A stretch of DNA of 64,000 nucleotides, from positions 186,001 to 250,000 of the forward strand of contig WGMB01000018.1 in the NCBI GenBank assembly GCA_016125275.1, in the 5' to 3' direction. Shown here in pieces: positions 54,460-61,752 of this stretch. Each line of letters opens with the position of its first letter. Positions within the stretch are counted from its first letter, which is position 1. Origin of the DNA: Acidobacteriota bacterium. GTDB taxonomy: Bacteria; Acidobacteriota; Terriglobia; Bryobacterales; UBA6623. Position numbers and translations under genes: made by a program. The notes below the pieces were generated by a model that was not told the origin of the DNA, searched no databases, and saw only the letters and a program-made list of their open reading frames with translations.

Positions 54460-55740
54460 CTACTGCGTGACGCTCGCCTCGGCCCCGGCCGGGGGCTCGG
54501 GCAAGCCCTCGAGGCTGGCGATGCTGTTGTCGATCAGCCGTACGTCAAACCAGCCCCATTCGCTCCTTCCCACGAAGCGGTCGTCCTCCTCGAGCGTCAG
54601 CTCGGCTTGGGGCAGCTTCTTCAGGCAGACCTTGCGGTACAGCTCGAAGGCGTCGCGGGCCCCGGGCCGGTTTGCCCAATCCGAGCCGTATCGCAGGACG
54701 GCGCCTTTACGATCCGGCGTCTCGTAAATCTCGAACCGCCCGCCACGCCACCCGCCGCTGATCTGGTCCGCGGTGTCGCGGCTGTCGGTGTATTGCTGCA
54801 CGAGGATGCGATGCTCGAGCTGGCCCACGTTGCCCCGAGAGGTCCGCTCGTACCCCTTTAGACGAAGGCTGAGGAATCTTGGTTTGGTGGGGAGCTCGTC
54901 GCGCAGATAACTTTCCGGGTTGAGGATGTGGCGCGTGTTGAGCGGAGCCGTCTCAAAGGGGATACGGAAACCCTTCTGTCCGAACTCCTCCACCAGGCGC
55001 TGCTGAAACAACAGTCCGTCGGTGTAGGGGAACAGCATGGTCTCCTTGATGTACAAGGGCGCCGAGCTGTAGACCGGGTAGCTCTCGGCCTCGTAGCGAG
55101 ACGCTCCCGCGGTGGCGGCGGCGAGCTGCGGACTGTCCTTGAGCGAGCGGTGCGTCTGCTGAAACAGCCACTCGGTCATCACCCAGGACGCCTGCCCCTC
55201 GATGACGGCCGAACGAGCCAAGTCGCCGTCGGCCGTGTGGCTGCGCTTGACGAACTTGCCGAGATCGAAGCGCTGGTCGGCGATGGCATGCGCCAGCTCG
55301 TGGACGAGCGCGAACTCCTGCATGTCATCCGGCGTCCAGGTGGCCAGGTACAGCTTGCGGGTCTTGTAGTCATAGAGCGCGGTAGCCTGCTCGGTGAGCA
55401 CGTCGGCGACCTGCTGCGCCAAGTCGAACTCCCGGGGCACGAAGCCGAACAGGCGGAGAAAGAGCTCCTCGCGGCGAAGCTGCTCGGTTTGCGATTCGTC
55501 CTCGAGCCGCGACTCGACCAGTTCGGTGATCTGTTCGCGGGTCAGCAGCTCACGGACGATCGGCTTGTCGGCGCCGAATCCCATGATGGAGCTCAGCGAG
55601 CCGAGCATCTCGTCGATACGGCTGAACAGCGCCTCCCCGCGGGCGGCGTCGATCTCATCGGCCCGCAACGGGGCCATGGAGGGGAGCCCGGCCGTCCCTA
55701 GCAGGACGACGACGAGCGGCAGGAGCGGACGGGCGCGCAT
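54460..55740 (-). CDS. Exported HExxH zinc metallopeptidase-like protein
   Basis: Secreted 426-residue protein. Signal peptide RPLLPLVVVLLGTAGL. The zinc motif is H147-E-L-A-H151 in FALVHELAHAIADQRF, with a third ligand probably E181 in SAVIEGQAS, the gluzincin layout. No well-known family is recognised for the rest; it has two further segments rich in Arg and Tyr (FLSLRLKGYERTSRGNV, GGWRGGRFEIYET). Proteolytic activity is inferred from the motif only. A GATACACT element lies 24 bases upstream. Confidence 0.78.
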   Translation of the reverse strand: MRARPLLPLVVVLLGTAGLPSMAPLRADEIDAARGEALFSRIDEMLGSLSSIMGFGADKPIVRELLTREQITELVESRLEDESQTEQLRREELFLRLFGFVPREFDLAQQVADVLTEQATALYDYKTRKLYLATWTPDDMQEFALVHELAHAIADQRFDLGKFVKRSHTADGDLARSAVIEGQASWVMTEWLFQQTHRSLKDSPQLAAATAGASRYEAESYPVYSSAPLYIKETMLFPYTDGLLFQQRLVEEFGQKGFRIPFETAPLNTRHILNPESYLRDELPTKPRFLSLRLKGYERTSRGNVGQLEHRILVQQYTDSRDTADQISGGWRGGRFEIYETPDRKGAVLRYGSDWANRPGARDAFELYRKVCLKKLPQAELTLEEDDRFVGRSEWGWFDVRLIDNSIASLEGLPEPPAGAEASVTQ

Positions 55741-55763
55741 GAGTCAGGCAAAAACCGCTTCTC

Positions 55764-55771
55764 AGTGTATC
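55764..55771 (-). promoter_or_regulatory. Possible -10 (GATACACT) before the zinc-protease gene
   Basis: Minus-strand GATACACT lies 24 bases before ATG 55740. It is identical to the elements before the HGSNAT-like and RRM genes. TGGTTC lies 17 bases before TACACT, a poor -35. Confidence 0.35.
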
Positions 55772-55808
55772 GAACCGGTTTCGCCGGAACCACTTCCACG
55801 GGAACCGC

Positions 55809-58094
55809 TCACCGAGCCGCGACGCGTGAGGTGACGGTGCGGGGCGCGGTCTTTCCGCGCTTATCGTCGTACATGCGGCGGTCGCTGACCGACACGAGCG
55901 TGTCCGCGTCGGAGCCGTCGCCGGGGAAGTTCGCGGCGCCGACGCTCATGGACGCCTCGATCTCCGTGCCCGAAGCGATGCCGACGCGATGCCGGGCGAT
56001 GACGCGCCGCAACTGGTCGGCGCGGGCCGCCACGTCCTCGGGGCGCAGCCCGGGAAGGATGGCGAGGAACTCATCGCCTCCCACGCGCGCCAGGAAGTCA
56101 TAGGGGCGCATCGACCGGCTGAGCCGGCGGGCGACCTCTTCGAGCAGACGGTCTCCGGCGCGGTGTCCGTACCGGTCGTTGACGGGTTTGAGGCGATCCA
56201 CGTCCAAAAACAGTACGGCGAGGGGCAGGTCTTCGCGGCGGGCTCGGGCGATCTCATGATCCAACCGCTGCAATGCGGCCCGCACGTTGGGCAATCCGGT
56301 GACAGGATCGGACTGAGCCTCTCGGTAGATCCGCTCCAGCGCCAGCGAAGACGCCACGGCGGCGGCGACGCGCCGGGAGGCCAGGGCTAGAAACTGCGCC
56401 TGCGGCTCGTGATGGGCGTTCCAGGCGGGGCTTAGCGCCACCAGGACGCCAAGGCGGCGGCCGTCGGCCTCCAAGCCGGCTGACAGCGCCGAGCGCGAGC
56501 CGCGCAGGAAGCGAGCCAGGGCGGGATGCTGCTGCGCGGTGGCGGAGTGTTCGAGGTCCCCGTGAATGCCGGGTTGGGCCAGCAGAGCGCAGTCAGCGGG
56601 CAGGCGCAGGCGCTGCTCGACGAGCTCGGAAAAGCCCTGGGCGCGGCGTAGCACGTAGCCATCGCCGTCCTGGAGGAAGAGAGCGGCCTTGTCAGCCCCC
56701 ACGGCCCCTCGAATCACACGAATGCACTCGTCGAGGTTGTGGTCGAAATTCAGGTCGGCAGCCAGAATCGTCAGGATCTCGAAGTAGGCCGAGAGCAGCC
56801 CGGGCGAACGCTCGAACAACGCCGAATCGGCCTCGGAGAGCGCCGGCAAGGCCATCCGCCCAAGGGCTCCGCTCAGGCGCGTAGGCCACTCGGCCGGCGC
56901 CTCCGAAGGCCACTCCACGTTCGCAGCGGCTCGAGCGACCGCCTGCACCACCAAGGGGTCGAGGGTTCTGCCGCTCTGAGAGCGGAGCAGATCCTCCCAC
57001 TCATGGGGACTGCGGCTGTCCATGGAAGCTCGCCGGAGTCCGAGCCAGCACCCAACGGTGGCCGCGATGCGCGCCTCGAGGGGAATCTCAGAGCCCGCCA
57101 GTCCCTCCGGGCCTGCTCCGTCGAAATGTTCCTGGGCGCTGCGGAGCGTCGACCGCAAATCGTCGGCGGCGGTTCCGGCGGATTCGAGATGCTCGGCGCG
57201 ATAGCCGGCGGCCAAGAGAACCGCGGCGCTCTCAGCGCGGGCGGCGGCTTCAGCCGGCGCGCGGAGGGATTCGGCGGCGACGCGAGCGACGCTGGAGGCG
57301 ACGCGCACGCGTGGCTCGGAGTGGGTCCCGGCCAACGTCGCCGCCAAGCCGTCGAGCGCGCCTTCGGCCGCTCGCGCCTGCCGCCGCGACTCCGCCAAGC
57401 TCTCCGCCAGCGCCCAGACGAGAGCCCCCGCCGTCAGTTCCCCCGCGAGGAAGGCCAGCGCCACGCCGGGATCGTCGAAGAAGCCCTGCGAGGCGGCGCC
57501 GAGCGGGGCGGCGGCCAACCAGAGGCCGGCTTCGAGAGCGACGCGCTCGCCTGCGTCGGCCAGGGTCGTCTCGCCGTCCCGCAGGAGCAGCCAGATGGCC
57601 CAGCCCGCGGCGTCTAAGGCGATGTAGAGAACGCAGAAGAGGATGGCCGCCGGCAGAGGCGGGGCGCCGACATCCACGGCGAGCGTGAAAGCAGCCAACG
57701 CGGCCAGCAGCGCCACCGCTGCGCGCCAGAGCAAGTCCACCGAGCGCGCGCGATCGACCCAGGCCCCCACGAGCGCGGCTCCGGTGGCGGCGGCCACGGT
57801 GATGGCGGCGTCGCCGGCGGTGAAGCTCAGAGCAACAACCGGAATTGCCAGGGAAAGGGCACGGCCGCGAACATGCTTGCCAGTCCGATAAAAGGCCGCA
57901 AGGCAAGCAGCCAAAGGAAGCACGTGCGGACCGGCGATGGCCGCGAGATAGACGATCGACAGAGTGACAGCTACTCCGCCTGCGATTTCCGCCCAGCCAG
58001 TGGCTTGCGGTCGCCCAATACTACCCAGACGCCCAGCCAAATCGAGGCTCCCCTTTCGCGCACGGAGCGCAAAAATCGCGCTGAACCCACGCAC
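55809..58094 (-). CDS. Membrane diguanylate cyclase with degenerate HD-GYP and GAF domains
   Basis: Protein of 761 residues starting at GTG 58094. N-terminal membrane part with about six helices (35-230), then a region like an HD-GYP domain (about 250-400): RVASSVARVAAESL, and QEHFDGAGPEGLAGSEIPLEARI, which follows the HD-GYP pattern HxxxDGxGYPxGLxGxxIPxxARI but lacks the tyrosine; the HD metal pair also appears replaced (ESAAVLLAAGY). A GAF-like domain follows (about 430-590) and a GGDEF domain (about 600-761) with intact RVGGDEFLAI and FLDVDRLKPVNDRYGH. It should make cyclic di-GMP; the HD-GYP part is probably regulatory. Confidence 0.88.
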   Translation of the reverse strand: MRGFSAIFALRARKGSLDLAGRLGSIGRPQATGWAEIAGGVAVTLSIVYLAAIAGPHVLPLAACLAAFYRTGKHVRGRALSLAIPVVALSFTAGDAAITVAAATGAALVGAWVDRARSVDLLWRAAVALLAALAAFTLAVDVGAPPLPAAILFCVLYIALDAAGWAIWLLLRDGETTLADAGERVALEAGLWLAAAPLGAASQGFFDDPGVALAFLAGELTAGALVWALAESLAESRRQARAAEGALDGLAATLAGTHSEPRVRVASSVARVAAESLRAPAEAAARAESAAVLLAAGYRAEHLESAGTAADDLRSTLRSAQEHFDGAGPEGLAGSEIPLEARIAATVGCWLGLRRASMDSRSPHEWEDLLRSQSGRTLDPLVVQAVARAAANVEWPSEAPAEWPTRLSGALGRMALPALSEADSALFERSPGLLSAYFEILTILAADLNFDHNLDECIRVIRGAVGADKAALFLQDGDGYVLRRAQGFSELVEQRLRLPADCALLAQPGIHGDLEHSATAQQHPALARFLRGSRSALSAGLEADGRRLGVLVALSPAWNAHHEPQAQFLALASRRVAAAVASSLALERIYREAQSDPVTGLPNVRAALQRLDHEIARARREDLPLAVLFLDVDRLKPVNDRYGHRAGDRLLEEVARRLSRSMRPYDFLARVGGDEFLAILPGLRPEDVAARADQLRRVIARHRVGIASGTEIEASMSVGAANFPGDGSDADTLVSVSDRRMYDDKRGKTAPRTVTSRVAAR

Positions 58095-58211
58095 GCCTGC
58101 TTCGCTCGAAACAAAGCCGGCTAAGGACGTTCCTTCATTAGTCTAGGGCCGATTGACCGGATCTCCAATACATTTCGTACCCAACCGGACCGAGGTCGGG
58201 TACGAACCCGC

Positions 58212-60827
58212 TCATTGGCAAGGCAGGCCGTCGTCAGTCACGGCGATCGTCACCGTGTTGCTTACGACGCCGTCGACCAGAATCTCGACCGGGACGGCGC
58301 ACCCGAGCGCGACGTCCGTGGGCAGGATGATATTGGCTTGGTAGAGATGCGGTTGCACGGTCAGGCCCGCGAACAGCACGTCCGCGTCCTTGCCGCCCAC
58401 CCGCACTCGAACGGCTCCGGTGAGCGGGTTGGCGCCCGTCGAAGCCGCGCCGTCAGGCACAAAAGTCTGGGTGGGCCCGAAGCCTGAGCCGTAGAGGGAC
58501 AAGGCCTGCGTAGGACGAGCCGGGGTGGCGGAGGTATTGAGAACGGCGGACGAGCCGGCGACGTTGAGAATCGCACCGGGACCCGAGCCCGTCTGATCCT
58601 GCGAGAAGAGCACCGGCCGCACCGGAGCCAGGCGAACCCGCTGCGGAGCGCTGACCTCGCCGTCGCGAATGACGATCGCGTCCACCACGGTGACCGATTG
58701 CGCCGCTCCTTGTTCCTGCGTCAATCCCTGCGGAATGACCCCGACGATCTGGTTGGGGCTCACGAAAACCAAAGGCGCCGGGATGCCTCCGATGGAGACC
58801 GTGACGCCGGCCATCTCCGTGGGCAGGGGCACGGTGGCGGCGCGCTGCGTCTGGTTCGACAGACGGACGCCAAAGGCGGCGAAGAACATGCCGCCGGTCA
58901 TCTCGCCGCCCGGGCCGTCGTTGGGGGCGTAGGTCGCCGCGTTCACCACGCCGCCTTCCGAGAGCAGCGGTCCGGTGGAGGAGACGACGTTCAGCGTGAC
59001 CGGTACAGAAATGGTGCTGGACGAGCCGGCCCAAGCGATCTCGACCGCGCCGCGGTAGATGCCCGCCGGCAGACCGGTGGGGTCGGCCATGACGGCCAAC
59101 TCCGACGGCGTCGTGCCGCGAGGCTGCGGCAGATGAATCCAAGGGGCGGTGGCCGAGGCCGCGGCGATCCACTCCAGGATCGGCCCGTTGGAGGTGACGG
59201 AAATGATTTTCGGCTGCGCCGGACCGCCGCCTTGCGTGGCGCTGAAAACCAACTCCGAAGGCGCCGCCGAGAGTTGTGGTACGACGGGCGGGGGCACGAT
59301 CAGCGCAATGTTGTCGATGCCAGACTCTTCCGGACCGACGACCTCGTCAACCGAGATCTCCAAGCGCTGGACGGCGCGCAGGACTTCCTCAAAGGTTCGA
59401 TCGCCTTCGACGGCCACCCATTGGTCGGCGCGCATCGGCGCGACGTAGTGCGACCACTCGCGCCGGGGCGGCGGTCCCAGCCAAGCGTAGGCGCCGCCAA
59501 AGCCGATGATGCGGACTTCGACGCCGCGGGTCGCACCCGAATCGGAGATATGCCGCCGGTCGAACTCCAGGCGCGCCTCGCTGCCCAGCGCGGCCCAGTT
59601 GCCGAGGAACGGGTCCGGCGCCACCACACGGTCACGCGCTGCGTCTTCCAGGTCCCGCACTTGCAGGAATCCGCCGGGGTTGCCCGACGTCTCCAACACG
59701 CGGAAGCCGTTGGAGGCCGTGCGGAAGTCGCCTTGGGTCACGCCGAGGATTCTGGGAATCAGGAACGGTGCGTCCGGGAAGTTCGGCAGCCAGCCCTCCT
59801 GCGTCGTATCGAACGTGGACCGCAACGGCGTGCTCGGCGCCTCGGCCTTGCCGAGCAGCACGACGTTGTCGAGCAGGACGATGCCACCCTGCTCGCCGTA
59901 GTTGGCGCGAATCTCGAAGCGCAGCACGTTGGCCAGGGTCTCAATGAAGGTCTCGCGGCCGCTGATGCGCTGCCACTGGGTCTGCTCGATGGGAACGATG
60001 TGGCGCTGCACGCGGCTCGTTGGAAAAGGCCCGACCCAGCGCCAGGTCGTGAAGGGGCCGATCAGACGCACTTCGACGGCTTGGGTGGCGGATTGGGACC
60101 CCTGAATGCCGAGGTCGAACTCGAGGCGCGGGTTGGGGCCCAGGAGCGCCAGCTTGCCCAGGTACTCGGCCGGCGCCACGAAGTAGTCGTCGCCGCGGCT
60201 CGTCAGTTCCAAGTGGCGGGTCAGACCGAGGGTTCCACGAACGACGGCCAAGCTGGAATCAGGAGACCCGGTGATGGCGCCCGGCACGGGAGGGTTCGGC
60301 GCGGGATAGTTGCGCGTCCAGCCTTCGACCGAGCCGCTTTCGAAGTTCGAAGCCGCGATCTGATCGAGATTGCCCGCGCCGGCGGTCAACTCGACGGTTA
60401 CTCTCAGGAATGCGAAGGTTTGCGGGTTCCGAAAACCCGCCGACAGGGCCACATAGAGCTTACCGGGCCGCAGCGCTACCGGCGTATTGGCCGTCAGCAG
60501 CAGGCGCTCGGCGCCGCCGGGGTTCTCAGAGCGCACGTCCGCGAAGACGTTGTTCTGCGAGTCGCCCTGCACATCCAGGTCGTAGCGGCCGTAGAGGTTT
60601 AGGTTGCCTTCGGGCGGGGCGGTGGTGAGCTCGATCTCGACGCGAATGGCGTCTTCGGGAATCTCGAGGACGAAACTGTCGTCTCCGTTGAAAAGCCGGG
60701 GCGCAAGCACTTCCGGAATCAGCTCGGTCACCAAACGGCCCGGGACCAGCGGCTTGGGGTCGGCCTGGACAGGGGCCGCCAAGAGGGCCGCAACAAAGAT
60801 CAGTGCGCAAACTCGGAATGCGTGCAT
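58212..60827 (-). CDS. Exported protein with two laminin-B-like domains and Solibacter C-terminal domain
   Basis: Secreted 871-residue protein. ATG 60827 opens the signal peptide HAFRVCALIFVAALLAAPVQ; the frame extends 18 codons upstream. Domains: a pre-peptidase-like beta domain (about 30-150, DDSFVLEIPEDAIRVEIEL), two laminin-B/domain-IV-like modules (about 155-330 and 335-510, each 'F..g..gW..n.p' ... 'YLGKLALLGPNPRLEFDL' or 'FLGNWAALGSEARLEFDR' ... 'Dnv.L'), a BACON-like unit (about 520-620), and a TIGR03437-type domain (NAATYAPNDGPGG, LPTEMAGVTVSIGG, SPNQIVGVIPQG). Likely surface or matrix protein; no catalytic motif. Confidence 0.82.
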   Translation of the reverse strand: MHAFRVCALIFVAALLAAPVQADPKPLVPGRLVTELIPEVLAPRLFNGDDSFVLEIPEDAIRVEIELTTAPPEGNLNLYGRYDLDVQGDSQNNVFADVRSENPGGAERLLLTANTPVALRPGKLYVALSAGFRNPQTFAFLRVTVELTAGAGNLDQIAASNFESGSVEGWTRNYPAPNPPVPGAITGSPDSSLAVVRGTLGLTRHLELTSRGDDYFVAPAEYLGKLALLGPNPRLEFDLGIQGSQSATQAVEVRLIGPFTTWRWVGPFPTSRVQRHIVPIEQTQWQRISGRETFIETLANVLRFEIRANYGEQGGIVLLDNVVLLGKAEAPSTPLRSTFDTTQEGWLPNFPDAPFLIPRILGVTQGDFRTASNGFRVLETSGNPGGFLQVRDLEDAARDRVVAPDPFLGNWAALGSEARLEFDRRHISDSGATRGVEVRIIGFGGAYAWLGPPPRREWSHYVAPMRADQWVAVEGDRTFEEVLRAVQRLEISVDEVVGPEESGIDNIALIVPPPVVPQLSAAPSELVFSATQGGGPAQPKIISVTSNGPILEWIAAASATAPWIHLPQPRGTTPSELAVMADPTGLPAGIYRGAVEIAWAGSSSTISVPVTLNVVSSTGPLLSEGGVVNAATYAPNDGPGGEMTGGMFFAAFGVRLSNQTQRAATVPLPTEMAGVTVSIGGIPAPLVFVSPNQIVGVIPQGLTQEQGAAQSVTVVDAIVIRDGEVSAPQRVRLAPVRPVLFSQDQTGSGPGAILNVAGSSAVLNTSATPARPTQALSLYGSGFGPTQTFVPDGAASTGANPLTGAVRVRVGGKDADVLFAGLTVQPHLYQANIILPTDVALGCAVPVEILVDGVVSNTVTIAVTDDGLPCQ

Positions 60828-60975
60828 GACGGTGGCTTTTGGCCAAAAACTAGGCCGGAAAAGACGCTCCAAGGGTATCACAAACCAGTGCCGTTACCCT
60901 CGTTTCGCCGGAGCCCGCGGGGAAGAGCGAGTTGCTCAAAAGCACCGCTGTGTCGTAGCCTCTCCAGTTGGGCCC

Positions 60976-60995
60976 GCAGAGCCCGTCGGCTCTGC
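60976..60995 (+). other. Hairpin upstream of the nucleotidyltransferase gene
   Basis: GCAGAGCC (60976-60983) and GGCTCTGC (60988-60995) pair exactly around CGTC, 21 bases before ATG 61017. No T run follows, so this is a leader hairpin or operator rather than a terminator. Confidence 0.4.
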
Positions 60996-61016
60996 AACCC
61001 GGGATACGGAAAAGGC

Positions 61017-61748
61017 ATGCGTGGCGTCGTTCTTGCAGGCGGATTGGGAACTCGGCTCGGTGCGGTAACTCGCATCGTCAACAAGCACCTGTTGCCGGTG
61101 TACGACAAGCCGATGATCTACTACCCGATTCAGGCGTTGGTGAACGCCGGCATTCGGGACATTCTGATCGTGACGGGCGGCCGCAACGCCGGCGATTTCC
61201 TGCGGTTGCTGGGCAACGGGCGGGAATTCGGGCTCCAGCACATCGACTACACCTACCAGGAGGGCGAAGGCGGCATCGCCGAGGCCCTGGGTTTGGCCGA
61301 GCACGTCGCCCAAGGCCAGAAGATCTGCGTGATCCTGGGCGACAACATCATCGAACGCAATATCATCCAGGCGGTCGACGATTTTCGCAAGCAAGAGCGG
61401 GGGGCGAAGATTCTGCTCAAGAAAGTCCACGATCCGGAGCGCTTCGGCGTCCCCGAACTGGACGGCGACTCGATCGTGCGGATCGAGGAGAAGCCCAAGC
61501 AGCCCAAGTCCCCTTACGCGGTCACCGGCATCTATATGTTCGACGAGACGGTGTTCGAGAAGATCCACCGGCTGTCGCGGTCCGACCGCGGCGAGCTGGA
61601 GATCACCGACGTCAACAATCAGTACATCCAGGAAGGAACGATGACCTGGGCCGAGCTCCAGGGCTGGTGGACCGACGCCGGCACGATCGATTCCCTGCGC
61701 CGCGCCACGAACCTGGTCGCCGAGACCGGGGCCAACCTCATCGACTGA
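61017..61748 (+). CDS. Sugar-phosphate nucleotidyltransferase (short RmlA-like, glucose-1-phosphate thymidylyltransferase type)
   Basis: Cytosolic enzyme of 243 residues that activates a sugar 1-phosphate with an NTP, feeding envelope polysaccharide or O-antigen synthesis. Signature GVVLAGGLGTRL at the N-terminus, NKHLLPVYDKPMIYYPIQAL, VILGDNII, VTGIYMFDETVFE and GWWTDAGTIDSL are the RmlA pattern. It is about 45 residues shorter than enteric RmlA, which keeps the core but lacks the C-terminal helices that form the allosteric site. ATG 61017 is chosen from the signature; the frame is open upstream to 60822. No other dTDP-rhamnose genes are adjacent. Confidence 0.9.
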   Translation: MRGVVLAGGLGTRLGAVTRIVNKHLLPVYDKPMIYYPIQALVNAGIRDILIVTGGRNAGDFLRLLGNGREFGLQHIDYTYQEGEGGIAEALGLAEHVAQGQKICVILGDNIIERNIIQAVDDFRKQERGAKILLKKVHDPERFGVPELDGDSIVRIEEKPKQPKSPYAVTGIYMFDETVFEKIHRLSRSDRGELEITDVNNQYIQEGTMTWAELQGWWTDAGTIDSLRRATNLVAETGANLID

Positions 61749-61752
61749 GCGG

